64,000 bases of DNA from Plasmodium malariae (lineage: Eukaryota; Apicomplexa; Aconoidasida; Haemosporida; Plasmodiidae). This document shows, one piece after another, positions 1-11,612 of this stretch (position 1 is its first letter; each line of letters begins with the position of its first letter). Both the position numbers and the translations under genes were made by a program. The DNA lies in contig NC_041785.1 of NCBI RefSeq assembly GCF_900090045.1, forward strand, positions 1,837,001-1,901,000, written 5' to 3'. A model generated the notes under the pieces. It worked only from the letters and a program-made list of their open reading frames with translations, did not search any database and had not been told where the DNA came from.

Positions 1-853
1 TGTTTGTTTTATAGTTGACTGTCCTCCCTTTTTATTTTTTTAAATTTATACGTATGTAGCATACATTTTTACAATTTTTAAGCTTCAAAATGAAGTAAAT
101 CTATGTACATATATATGAGCAATAACCCATGTGCATAGAAATACATGTACACGGAAATATAAATATACATACAAATTTGTAATTATAAATGTTTATAAAA
201 AAAAAAAAAAAAAAAAAAGGTAAAATTTTGCATAATATTGTATAATGGTAATATTTACGTTTTACTAGCCTTCGGCGTTTTATTTTTTTAAAATCATCAT
301 GTTGAGCTAACGAAGTTGAAGCATTTTGTTTTACCTTCACCAAATTAATGTAAAATTTAAGCAATTTCCAAAAAGTATAACAAAAAAAAAAAAAAATAAA
401 TAAATATATAAATAACGTAGCATAACATAGTATAACGTAATACAGTACATTATGGCGTAACCTATATATGTTTCACTTTAAATTTTCCCTTTACGCTTAT
501 TATGAAAGAGGAAGAAATATTTGTACGTAATTTTCTTTCTTCACAGTTGTTTAACAGCACAGTAGCTTCTTAGCAAATATTTATATTTCATCATATTACA
601 ACATCTCTTCTTATGATGCATATCTGTATGTTGCGTATGTAACCTTATGTGAACATTTTTTACGAAAAGATTTTTGTTTTCCCAAAATTAGTGCAATTTA
701 TAAAAAATAAAAAATGATATCAGATGAGGAGAAATAAGAGCCTATACACATATGCTGAGTACATGTAAATATATGTATATATGCATGTATGCTCATACGC
801 GCGCAAGTTATACTCTAAAGAGATTGCAAGCTTCCCCTTTTTCTTAAGAAACA
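1..853. other. intergenic DNA, left edge
   Basis: AT-rich DNA with homopolymer tracts (A-run near 197-218) and no ATG-initiated frame of gene quality. The minus strand is open from 364 to 101 and holds a basic, non-repetitive stretch around 240-340 bounded by possible splice words. It lacks an ATG start, so it could at best be an internal exon of a gene lying off the left edge. The right part is presumably the 5' flank of the gene at 854. Confidence 0.5.
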
Positions 854-1759
854 ATGGAGAATGCTTTTGCCGGTTCATGCGTGCAGAGTCTTTTCGAGCC
901 CAAGGTGGACTTTGCTGTTTGTATTAATAAATCAATCAATCTGTTTGTAAAAGACACAAATAGTTTAAAAGATGTGGATGAAAGGAAGAACGAATCGACT
1001 AGCAGTGACAACATGATAGAAACAGATAAGAGCACTAAGAACGATAAGAATGATAAGAACGATAAGAGTGATAAGAATTATAAGAACGATAAGAATGATA
1101 AGAGCCATAAGAACGATAAGAATGATAAGAGCCATAAGAACGATAAGAATGATAAGGGCCATAAGAACGATAAGAATGATAAGGACCATAAGAACGATAA
1201 GAATGATAAGGACCATAAGAACGATAAGAACGATAAGGACCATAAGAACGATAAGAATGACGAAAAGGAAGTAAGCATACTTAGTGATGATACTTCTCTA
1301 ATTGATTTAAAAAAACAAAATTTAATGGATGAAAATTTGTCCCTCTTGAATGGATATCTTTACTTCAACAGAATTGAACATAATATAAATTTATTGCTTA
1401 CAGAATTATCATCAGTAAAGAAAGATTTTCTTTTTTTGAGTAAACAAACGAGAGTTAATGTAAAAAAAGTACGGAAAATTAAGAAGAAAAATAAAATTTA
1501 CAGAATAATACTTGAAGAAATAAAAAAAGATAGAAAGAGAAAAGAAATTTATGAGATGTTAAGTTTAGAAATTCAAAAATTAGAAGATGTAAAAAAACTT
1601 CAAAAAAAACAAGATACAGAAAAGCAAGAAATTAATAATTACCAAAATAAAATACAAAACATAGAAAATATTATTAAAAAGAACAATGAGAATATGAATA
1701 AGACCATTCATCAGATCGATGAAGTCTTATCTGCAAATTTGCACCTCGATATGCAGTAG
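854..1759 (+). CDS. conserved coiled-coil protein with KNDKNDKSH tandem repeats
   Basis: Single-exon frame of 301 residues from a clear ATG. Three parts are visible. An ordinary N-terminal segment (about residues 1-60) contains Cys and hydrophobic residues. A very hydrophilic array (about 61-137) is built from a 9-residue KNDKNDKSH-like unit. The C-terminal part (about 150-300) is Lys/Glu-rich with heptad-like spacing and is strongly predicted coiled coil by eye. There is no signal peptide or membrane segment. It converges on NDC80, whose last exon ends 441 bp downstream. I do not recognise the family; a small coiled-coil subunit of a larger complex is possible but is only inference. The reading frame itself is secure because it stays open through non-repetitive sequence on both sides of the array. 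Confidence 0.8.
   Translation: MENAFAGSCVQSLFEPKVDFAVCINKSINLFVKDTNSLKDVDERKNESTSSDNMIETDKSTKNDKNDKNDKSDKNYKNDKNDKSHKNDKNDKSHKNDKNDKGHKNDKNDKDHKNDKNDKDHKNDKNDKDHKNDKNDEKEVSILSDDTSLIDLKKQNLMDENLSLLNGYLYFNRIEHNINLLLTELSSVKKDFLFLSKQTRVNVKKVRKIKKKNKIYRIILEEIKKDRKRKEIYEMLSLEIQKLEDVKKLQKKQDTEKQEINNYQNKIQNIENIIKKNNENMNKTIHQIDEVLSANLHLDMQ
1036..1260 (+). repeat. 27-bp coding tandem repeat (KNDKNDKSH)
   Basis: Tandem units of about 27 bp encode KNDKNDK followed by SH, GH or DH. The pattern AAGAACGATAAGAATGATAA recurs through the array. Because the units lack stops in most frames, the array also opens long spurious frames on both strands. The copies are nearly identical, implying recent expansion by slippage or unequal exchange. 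Confidence 0.9.
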
Positions 1760-2200
1760 CTTCCGCAGAGAGATGATATGATATGATTTATTTTTCCATA
1801 TTTCTTCCATTTTTTTGCATCTTATTTGTAGTTTTTTTTTTTTTTTTTTTTTCGAGCTATGCAACCGGTGCTTTGTTTCATACCATTTGCCTCCACTAAC
1901 AAGCGTTCATATCACTCTGTTACGATTTTATGAAGATCTTTGTACAACTCTAACTCTCTTTTTTTTTCGTCCAACACGCTACAGCATAATAAATATAAAA
2001 ATTATATATGTATATATATACATGTATATATACATAATTTGTACATATATATGTATGTAAAAAATTAAAAAATATGCCAAAAATGTAAAGCAAAATTTTA
2101 AAAATCCGGAAAAAAAATATGAACTGTGCAGGCAGGTGTGACATAATTCGCAAATGTATGTGTACATTTTTTGTGCACATATTTGAGCGGTTTTCTTTAA

Positions 2201-2538
2201 TTACATGGATATATATGACTTGCTGTAGCTCTTCAACTCTATCAAAAGGGCGCAAGCCTGATTGAAAAGGAAATAAAATAGAATAAAAATGTAAAAAAAG
2301 TAAGATAAAATAAAATAAAAGAATAAAAAAAAAAATAAAAAAATAAAAAAAAATTGAAGAAAGACCAACAATGATATAGAGTGTGCGAAACGTGCCTTTG
2401 TGCAGGGGCGCACAACATGTAGTACATGTGTACTTCATATCATACGTACAGTTTAAAAAAATTTGCTTTACTACGTTATATTTTCTTATTTCTAATATTT
2501 TTTTGTTTTTAATTTTTATTCATCTTTCTTTTCTTTTT

Positions 2539-2586
<48 letters not shown>

Positions 2587-4737
2587 CGACCACTTTTCTT
2601 ACCTTTTGAAGCGCGGATAACTTCTCCTTAAACATTTTTTCATTTTCCATTTTGACTTGGTTAAATTCGTTTTCCTTTTCCTCTTTTGATTCGAGCACTT
2701 CTTTGAGTACTTGATTAACCTTATTCTAAAATGAAACGTTAAGAAGTAGAGGTAATTATGTTTTGTTAAAATTAATTTGGCATATTGCAGACTACGCACG
2801 CAGGTATATGTTTATGCATAACGATGTGCGCATATATATGTATGCATCATGCTTGCACTTTTTGGTAATTTCAAATTATTCTAATGTCAACAAACGGGTG
2901 TAATGAGCTCCACGGAAAGTTTTGCTCACTACGTTGCTTACATTCTTTTCCTTTGCATCTCCTAGCATTTTCTAAAAAAAAAAATCCAAAAGGAAATAAT
3001 TGCGATAGTAAGGTAATCATAAAAATGGTTCACATATATATATATATATATACATAAAAGGATAGGCAGCTGAACAGGTCAGCTCAATCGACAAGAATTA
3101 GGCCTCCAAAATGGGTATATATACGACAGTGTACGTGCACGTGTACATATATGTATATATATACATTTACACATATGCATACGCATGTAAACACATCTCT
3201 GCACTGTTCTTTTTCTTCTACTACTCCTCTTTACCTCATTTTGCGAAACAATTTGGTTCAACTTTTTCTCGGACATGATCACAAACTTTGCAATTTCATC
3301 TTCTAATTTTTTAACCGCGTCCTCCTTCTGTGTAATGTTTGATTTAAGCTCGTTTATTTGGTCTTGCATTGTTGTAATGTACTTCTCATATTCGTCAATT
3401 AAGTTTAGGGTATTCTTTAATTCGTGTTCATCTTGCTCGATATAGGTTTTTATGTCTGCCTTTTTGTCCTTCCAATTTATGTTTAACATATTATCAACTG
3501 TGAATGCGTCTATATTTATATTAATGTTGTTTATTTTGGTCCACTGAGAGATAGATATACTTTTGTACATATTAACATTTTGCATAATTTCATTTAATTT
3601 TTCGTTAACATTTTTTGCTAATTTTTTTAAGTCATTATTTTTGTTATTTAATTTTTCACTTAAGTTGGGATGTTCATTATTTAAATTTTTGATTTCATTT
3701 TTTATGTGTTCGATTTTTTCTTTATTTTTATCAATATTTTCATTCATTTGTAAAAACTGTGCTTTGTTTAATGTTTGTTTTTGTAATATTTCTTTTACTT
3801 TATTAATTTCGTCTAAAATTTTTTCTGTTTTGTTTTTTTCCTCTTCATTATTCTTTTTACACATTTCAATATCTTTTTCTAATTTTTTTGTTTCATCTAA
3901 ACTATTTGTATATAATAATTTTATTTTTTTATTTTCTTCACATAACACTTTATTTCTTTTAATTAATTCATCATTTTCTTTTATGTGAATTTTTACTTCT
4001 TCAATCTTTTTTTTCTTTTCAATAATATCATCATTTTTGGTATTTATATCATTTTCAAGCCTACTGATCTCTTTATCAAGTTTTGCATTTAACATATCAT
4101 TTGCATTCCTCTCTTCTTTATTTATGTGTGTTTTGTAACTATATAAAATAAAGTCATCCATCTTTATATCATTGTCTTCACTTAAGTCATCTGAAAAATT
4201 CAAATCTTTTTCTTCATTTATATCATTAAAACATTCCGCTTCGAAAATTAGTAGTTGACATAACCAAGCCAATGCAGTTAAATGTGTATTATATTGAAGA
4301 CCCGTCGTAGGAGCAACTAATGTAGACTTTGATATGGTATATGGGTATCCTATGTCTTTATAAAAACTTAACACGACTTCCCCATAATTATCTTTATTCA
4401 CTTCAATCATCGGGTCGACATGTTTAAATATAAAATTCCATATATTTATCAAATCTGTCATACTAGGGTTTTTAAATAAATTTGGAGATATACTACCACT
4501 ATAATTTTTCCATCCCAAGTACCGAATTAATGTTTTCACATTTTCTTTTTTGTCTGTTTTATCTACTTTTTTTACATAAACGGAAGCATTCGATTTGTAA
4601 AAAGACAAGGCGTTCAAGGAGGTCCTTGACTTTGATTTCTTATCCCCCGAAATGTAAATGCTACTGTTCAAATTAGCATTGTTGTTAAACACAGACAGCG
4701 TTGAACTGAATTTATTGTACACGGATTGATTGTTCAT
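2201..4737 (-). CDS. NDC80: kinetochore protein NDC80/HEC1
   Basis: Four exons on the minus strand: 4737-3235, 2971-2942, 2725-2603 and 2257-2201. All have GT..AG ends and phase 0, giving 570 residues. Residues about 50-165 resemble the calponin-homology head of NDC80 that binds microtubules: a RYLGW word, then SISPNLFKNPS, an FKHVDP segment and a GLQYNTHLTALAWL helix. The rest is one long Lys/Glu/Asn-rich coiled coil, as expected for the rod that pairs with NUF2. The protein is close to the usual family length. A 46-base poly-T run (2541-2586) sits in the third intron. The first exon alone would read on to a spurious tail at 3079; the GTAAAG donor after SQNE ends it. The C-terminal 18-residue exon is short but fits in phase. 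The family call is firm; the ends of the last two exons are inferred. Confidence 0.9.
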
Positions 4738-6137
4738 TTTGCGGGCGAGGGTGGCATGGGACAGAAAACCGCTTGACCAGAATGCAGGCTGAAAATTAAA
4801 ACAGTTTTATTAAATATCACTAATTTGATGAAGTACGATTAAAATGATGAAGTACGATTAAATTGATGAAGTACGATTAAATTGATGAAGTACGATTAAA
4901 TTGATGAAGTACAATTAAATTGATGAAGTACGATTAAATTGATGAAGTACGATTAAATTGATGAAGTACGATTAAATTGATGAAGTACGATTAAATTGAT
5001 GAAGTACGATTAAATTGATGAAGTACGATTAAAATGATGAAGTACAATTAAATTTGATTAAATTGTTATAATTTGGTTTAATTTGATTAAATGTACTGCA
5101 CTTTGATGCAATTCGCTTTTATGCTCTTCCTATTTTTCCAATAAAATAGGCAAGAGGCTAATAGGCAATAACGCAATCACTAAAAATACATTAAACAGTA
5201 AGAGAAGCACTCATAAAGTTCAAATCTTAAAGCTTAAAATAAATACGCATATATGGGTAATACACAGAAGGAGGTATGCTTTTCCATTATGCAAAATGGT
5301 ATAATCGTTATATTATTCGTTATTTTATCATATATATATATATATATATTTTTTTTTTTTTAAATTATGATAGAGAAGTGATAATGTTTATTTAGCTAAT
5401 TAAAAAAAAAAAAATAAAAAAAATAAATAAATAATGAACTGTTCAGAATAAAATAATTAATTTTTATTATATTTATTATTTTTTTTTATTTTCTCACACT
5501 AAGTAAATGCGCAAAATTTGCTGAACATATTTCGCAAAATTATTACCTGTTCATGCGAAAGTTTAAAAACAGATGAATGTTCGAACGTTCGTATGTACGT
5601 ATATGCGTATGGACGTATGTATATGTCTCTATACATGTACTCAATTTAAGCAGCCATTTAAAAAAGTCAAATTAATTTTTCCAAACAACATAAATTCATC
5701 CTAATCATTTTTAAATTTTATAGGATCACACAATTACACAAAATCTGTTATGAAGCAAACTGTCAAACGTATATTATAGCGATAGAAAGGCATAAACGTA
5801 GGGGATACGCCTTCAAATTAATCGCAAGCAATATAGGATGCATATACACATATGTATATGGAAATACATACGAACATACACCAACCCACACACACAGACC
5901 TACACACACACACAGACCTACACACACACACAGACCTGCACACACATCGTATATTTTTCTCAACATGTACCCCCATTATAATCACGTCTAATCCTATTAA
6001 CCTCTGCTTTTGTTAATCGCTAATTTTTTCAACTTGAACTTGAAATTCAACTTTTTTTTTTTTTTTTTTTTAATGTACATTACTAACCAATATTCGAATA
6101 CAAGAGACGAATTACTTCTTTTTCCAAGTATCTTTAA

Positions 6138-6168
<31 letters not shown>

Positions 6169-6709
6169 GTTTAAAAGAAGTTTCAATCATGTGTTTTAAA
6201 CTGTTTTTACGCGAATTCAAAAGATGCGTTTGTCATAACTTTCTTAATTGTTGAACTTTATAACAAAAAAAAAAAAAAAAAAAAAACTCCCAAAATGGTA
6301 AATAATAAAAATAACTAGGGGAACAGAAAAAAGAAAAATGAAAGTCATGGATTAATAATCGTTTGATATCTCTATGCATATTTCACAAGGTTGCTACCAC
6401 TATTTCAACCACTACCATCGCTGCTATAAAAAAAAAAAAAATTTTAAACAAAATAATAACGCAAGTAATTCATTCAATTGGTTTAATGTACGTGTCAATT
6501 TGTCCATATTTGACTTTCAATAAAATCAATGTTTTATTTTTATTCATTTTGGTTTTCTTCATTTCTCTTATTCATTATACATTTTGAATTCTCAAGTATA
6601 ATACTTTTTACACCCTGGGACAACAGAATAAAATAAATATTACCATTTTTTCGTGGGGCGTATGTAATTATGCATTCCCGCGAATGTATATAACATGTAC
6701 ATACATGCA

Positions 6710-6771
<62 letters not shown>

Positions 6772-6817
6772 CATCATGCATAAGTTATTTATTTATAACC
6801 CCAACACCCTCAAACAG
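4738..6817. other. intergenic region upstream of NDC80
   Basis: Two kilobases without a convincing gene. It contains the 19-bp array at 4826-5050, A/T homopolymers (about 6048-6070, 6140-6165, 6265-6286), a CACACA-rich tract at 5880-5945 and a long (TA)n at 6713-6772. The NDC80-proximal part should carry its promoter; the distal part is 3' flank of the small gene ending at 6818. Confidence 0.7.
4826..5050. repeat. 19-bp minisatellite, 12 copies, upstream of NDC80
   Basis: Twelve head-to-tail copies of GATGAAGTACGATTAAATT, with only rare variants (GTACAATT in two copies, AAAATG at some junctions). The array starts about 90 bp upstream of the NDC80 start codon, so it lies in the probable 5' UTR or core promoter. 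It is non-coding: the 19-bp period shifts frame each unit and creates stops. Confidence 0.93.
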
Positions 6818-7486
6818 CTACAATTGTGTTCCTATTTTCTTTTGCCTCAACTTTTGTATTTCTTCCAACTCCTGCTCTACTTCCTTTTTTGATTCGAAAT
6901 TTACTAAGCATTTGGGATCATTCTGTCCTTTTTTCTTAAGCTGTTCATACTTTTTCACTTTATTTATTTGTGTTTTTACTAAGGAATTTTTCTTATCTTG
7001 CTTGTTTCTTCTATCCACTCCTTCGTTCTTGGCATTGTACAATTTATCATGATAACTTACCTGAAGGATATAAGAATATATCATGAGAAGACAATACACT
7101 TACGCATAATGGGTGCAAAGGAAACAAGGGGGAAAGATATGGTGCCAGAATATTGCGAAGATGAAACAGAATTGTTACAATTATGCATATACTTCTTTAT
7201 TTGTTCGTGTGTTTCCTTTTTTTCTTTATACGCATACATGTTTGTCGCTGTGGTATTCCATTTATTTTTATTTTTATTTTTGTTTTACCTTTTTTCGCCC
7301 TATTTGATTTTTTTTATTCTCCTTTATATTTTGAAGGTAAGAATTAACCATGCCATTCAATTTATCAATGCTACTTTCATTTTTGTCATTACCTTTATTT
7401 TCATTAAATAATTTATCTTTGTTTAATTCAATGATTTCTTCTTTTTTTCCAAATAATGTGCTTTCAGTCAACCAGCCATAGGACAT
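6818..7486 (-). CDS. small conserved hypothetical protein, 2 exons
   Basis: Exon 1 is 7486-7289 (66 codons, donor GTAAAA) and exon 2 is 7060-6818, joined in phase 0 to give 146 residues. The N-terminus begins MSYGWLTESTLFGKK. The second exon is charged and helical (KVKKYEQLKKKG, then a CLVNF word, then an EVEQELEEIQKLRQKK coiled coil). No signal peptide or membrane segment is visible. The WLTES start and the Y-E-x-x-x-K-G...L-V-N-F pattern faintly recall CCDC174-like nuclear proteins, but this is too weak for a name. The exon-2 acceptor is peculiar: its AG is followed at once by GTAAGT, a perfect donor, so the site could act either way. Both exons have coding-type composition unlike the flanks. 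Confidence 0.65.
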
Positions 7487-8202
7487 TTTTTTTTTTTTTT
7501 TTTTGCGGGCGGGAGGGGAAATTTACATTAAAAAAGGGGTATAATTACGTAAATGACATGTACGGTTACATACATATGCGTGCATACGCCTGTACATATT
7601 AGTATACATAAATATACATGCAAACATTTAGCATTAATGAATTAATGTATGTACGTATGTATGTACGTATGTATACATGTATTTATGTATGTACAAAAAT
7701 ATATGCATAAACATATACATAACATCTTCACTTGGAAGATACATATACTATTTTTTTAAATTTTCATTTTTTTCTTATCGCCGTTTTGCTAATTCTATTT
7801 GCCTTAACAAGTAAGAAATTAAATCCATATAATTTAAAAAAAAAAAAAAAAAATATACATATATATATACATATATATATATATATGCATATATACCTAT
7901 AAAATGTACACGCGCAATATGCGTATAAACAGGAAAAACATTTTGCAAAGAGAACAAAATGCATATATATTATTATATACACAGAAAATTGTTTGAAAAA
8001 TTAAAAAAAATGAAAAGTTTTATATAAACTCACAACGATTATAAATATACATATTAAAAGATTTAACCATATGTGAATAATATAAAAGTTGAAAATAAAG
8101 TGCAATTTTAAGCGTCTTCATTTTGTTTTTTCTCATTAATAAACACGTTAATTTAAATATATACTATCAGATGAATCATAAAAAAAATGGGACAAACGGA
8201 AG
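7487..8202. other. intergenic, microsatellite-rich
   Basis: Contains TATG/TACG microsatellites (7640-7700), A- and T-runs and (TA)n near 7850-7890. Apparent frames here are products of these repeats. It separates the start of the small gene from the stop of pyridoxal kinase, both on the minus strand. No gene seen. Confidence 0.7.
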
Positions 8203-9622
8203 TTATAATAAAAAAACAGGCTCCTCCTTATGCATAGTACCGCATAACCCGTCACTTGCAATTATATCTTGATTTTCTGAAAAAAAGGCGGAAAAATGGA
8301 AAATGAAACAAAGGCTACGTACAAAATGAAGAGAAAAACAAAATTATATCAAAAATGCCCTTTTTAATAGCTACCTATTATGTGCAACTCCAACGAATTT
8401 AAGCTGTTCTTTATAACACACTGAAAACAATAAATAGAAAAAAAAAAAAAAATACTTGTGCAATGTTTTTTTTGCGAAGGAGGATATATATTAAAAAGGA
8501 GGGCATCTATTGGACAAGTGCACGGGCACACAAATAAATATGCTTATACCTCCGTTGTATGTATGAATGCAAGAATGTATGCATGTATGCATGTAAGAAT
8601 GTATGAATGTAAGAATGTATGAATGTAAGAATGTATGCATGTATGCATGTATATATACTCATATCCCCTTTTTTTCGTACATGCAGAATATTTAAAACTT
8701 TGGAAATAATGTGAAGAATATTTCCTCCACCCCTAATAATGAATGATAGTAACAGTGAAGAGAACAAATCACCTGAACCGCTCACGCAATAGTCATATCT
8801 GTATATTTTATACTTAAAATAGGTTAATTCTTTTTTCTTACTTAAAAAACCGACGTACAAATATAAATGATCCATATCAAAATTATACTGAACAGAAGTT
8901 ACTATGACAAGTTTAACTCCACTATTTAGTAACAGTGTTAAGCCTTTTATTGTATCATTTTCATTATTTATTTTTGTATCACATAGTAATTCTAACTCAT
9001 TCTGATTTGGCGTAATTATATCTGCAAATGAGGCATACTTTTTATAAACATCAACAACGTCCTTGTGGACATATAGCTTTCCATAATCTGCCATTACGGG
9101 ATCACATAACCAAAAAAAATTAACTTCTATTATATCTTCAATTAAGTATTCGTCTTCTTTTGTTTGGCATTTTTCATCTTTCTCTTTCGTTGCTGCTGTC
9201 GTTGTTGCTGTCGTTGTTGCTGTCGTTGTTGCTGCCATTTTTGCTACTGTTTCCGCAGTTGATGCTCCTGTCACCCCTGCACTGTTCAGGTTGATATATT
9301 TTTTTTCCTTTTCCTTTTTCAAAGCTATAATATTTTTGAGTACCACCTCAACGCACTCTTTCGTATTAATGTATCCTGTTAAGAAATATATGTTGTTACA
9401 ATCTAAACTTGACACATTATCTTTGATAAATTCGGATAAAATTTTGTTTAATTCCTCGTGTTTTGTTTCATCACCTATGTGTTTGTACTTTGAATAGTAA
9501 TGAACGGTGTTCAGAATTTTTGGTATATGTCCTCTTCGTCTTAACACAAAAGAAGCAATATTGTTTCCACAAAATCCATCAAATACTTGAGACTGTATAG
9601 AAACGATATTTTCTTTGCTCAT
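8203..9622 (-). CDS. PDXK: pyridoxal kinase
   Basis: Three exons: 9622-8681, 8420-8375 and 8276-8203, giving 353 residues. It phosphorylates pyridoxal, pyridoxine and pyridoxamine with ATP, in the vitamin B6 salvage pathway, presumably in the cytosol. Ribokinase-fold marks are an N-terminal strand (VSIQSQVFDGFCGN), a CDPVMADYGKLYV segment, ITPNQNELELL, and the C-terminal anion hole VSGSGDLFSS, whose Asp is the catalytic base (GTGD in most homologues). A TTAT/Ala low-complexity insert of about 40 residues lies near residues 120-155. The unspliced frame would run into TGCATG microsatellite DNA; the GTACGA donor after NILH with two short downstream exons restores a normal C-terminus ending EEPVFLL. 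Exon phases are 0 then 1 and agree. It diverges from the PP2C gene. Confidence 0.92.
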
Positions 9623-11612
9623 CTTTGTACGGACAAAGAAGGAGCAAACACTATGTGCAAAGTATATAATGTGTATGTTTCTGGACTAGCAAAGGAATGG
9701 AATGGAAATAAAGCAAAAAATGGGAAAAAAAAAAAAATTGTTAAAAGGCTAAAAATTGCAAAAAAGCAAAAAAAGCTTAGAAAGCATAAAAACCGAAAAA
9801 TTGTAAAAAAGCAAAAAAAACAAAAAAAAGCAAAATTTGTAAGCAGTAAAATCTACGATGTGTGCATTTGAAGAGAGAAAAATTTTCCCTACAAAATGTA
9901 CACGTTAATGAAGGGGATTATGGAGAAATGATTCATCAATAACGAACAGGCAGGAAAAGGGGGAAGAAAAAAGGAAGAAAGAAATATTATACACCGAAAA
10001 AATGGTTCAAGCAGAAATTCATGCTTCATATAAATTTACATATACTCCTTTTTTGTCAAGCATTTGTGGTAAAAAAATTTTATTTCAAAATTTTATTCCT
10101 TCTCTTCAAAAAGAATAAAATATAATAAGAATGTACATGAGTTACTTTTTACAAGTGTGAGGCGCTTAAATTGTGTATGAGTGGAGATAAAGGGAAAAAA
10201 AAAAAAAAAAAAAAAAAAGCAGAGCGAAGGGAAAAGGAAAGAGAAAGGCATAGGAGTAGGAGTAGGAATGGGGAAAAATAATATTGCGTCGATATTGTAA
10301 TAGCTGATGAACTTCCCTTCTGCCCTCTAATGCGACGTCCGGTTACTATTAGAAAAGATAATTTTTTGAGGTGTGAACTTAAATTTATAATAAGAACGTA
10401 CGAATGTATGTATACAATACATATGCACAGACACTCAGGGGTATATAAAAAAAAAAAAAAAAAAGAGGAATTATGTTTAACAACCAAACCTATGCTAAGA
10501 AAAATATATATTTTTACATAATATTGTCGTGTTACCAAAATAAATAGAAAATAACGATGCACTAAAATAAATGAAGCAGGTCAAGGGCTTGTGACAAATC
10601 TGCATAATACTATTTAAAGGGAACAGTATTCCAATCTTCAATTTTTTTTCACAAAAAAGAACGATCTATTGTCTTTCGTCATGTGCATGTTGTATATATA
10701 TATATATATGTATATATATACGTACGCATGCGGACGTTCATACGTGCATTCATGCATACATACATATACAGAAGTAAGCTATTAATTTTAATGAATGTAT
10801 CAGGCTGATTTTGAAAAGGAAAAGATATTTCATATCAGCAAACTGTAAAAGTGCTTACAATTGCGTACACTGCACAAGTGATAAATTGCGCATTTGTTTT
10901 TGTTTCTAGTTTTGTTTCTGTATATGCTTTTGTTTTGCTTTTGTTTTGCTTTTGTTTTGCTTTTGTTTTGCTTTTGTTTCGCTTTTGTTTTGCTTTTGTT
11001 TTGCTTTTGTTTCGCTTTTGTTTCGCTTTTGTTTTGCGTTTGTTTCGCTTTTGTTTTGCGTTTGTTTTGCTTTACCTTGTTTTGCTTCTTTTTTTTTACG
11101 CTTGACGAATGTTTAAAGGCACACGAACATGTAAACACTCTTGATGACGTAGTAACGTGTAAAAAATTTGGTTAAGCAAACGAAGAAGAACAACAAAAAA
11201 AAGCTCGCTAATCGTAACTTCATTTCTGATAATTTTCGTTAACACTACGTCAGGTTGTAAGAGCCCTCCGTTAACTTATCATTCTTTGTAATCCTTCTTC
11301 AGTTGGTGGTACTTTAAAAACATACCACACGGGTATTATATATATGTTATAAATACGCAGCTTCTTTTTTTTTTTTTTTTTTTTTTATAAAAAAATATTC
11401 TCTACATTTCTGCACTACCACGTTGAACATTTCGATTCGGGTAAATGCGCATATATATAAATACGTACGCGTGCGTATATAAATAAATAAATATATATAT
11501 ATACAAAAGCACATACGAGTGCGTATAGGTACAGGAACACCCGTTAGTGTGTGCACAGGTATGCGCATGTTTGCACATCTGTGCATTTATCTACAAATTG
11601 CCACCATAAGAT
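9623..11612. promoter_or_regulatory. divergent intergenic region, pyridoxal kinase / PP2C
   Basis: Two-kilobase spacer between two divergently transcribed genes, so it should hold both promoters. It contains A-rich tracts (9715-9840, 10195-10218), (TA)n near 10693-10722 and the TTTTGTTTTGC array listed separately. Apparent frames (for example the Lys-rich one at 9587-9871) are low-complexity. I cannot point to a specific transcription-factor site. Confidence 0.5.
10921..11085. repeat. 11-bp minisatellite TTTTGTTTTGC
   Basis: About 14 tandem copies of TTTTGTTTTGC with TTTTGTTTCGC and TTTGCG variants, about 530-690 bp upstream of the PP2C start codon. Because 11 is not a multiple of 3, all three frames stay open, giving Phe/Val/Cys-rich artefact frames on one strand and Lys/Gln/Asn ones on the other. 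Confidence 0.9.

Noticed and set aside
101..364. Basic minus-strand frame at the left edge
   Set aside because: No ATG start and ends in poly-Phe microsatellite; possible internal exon only, insufficient to call.
1950..2438. 162-residue minus-strand frame around the last NDC80 exon
   Set aside because: Mostly T-rich intron and 3' flank; only 2201-2257 of this region is credible coding, and in another frame.
3563..3988. 141-residue plus-strand frame antisense to NDC80
   Set aside because: Phe/Ser/Leu-rich mirror of the Lys/Glu coiled coil on the coding strand.
4826..5050. CRISPR-like regular repeat array
   Set aside because: Repeats abut with no unique spacers and the genome is eukaryotic; it is a minisatellite.
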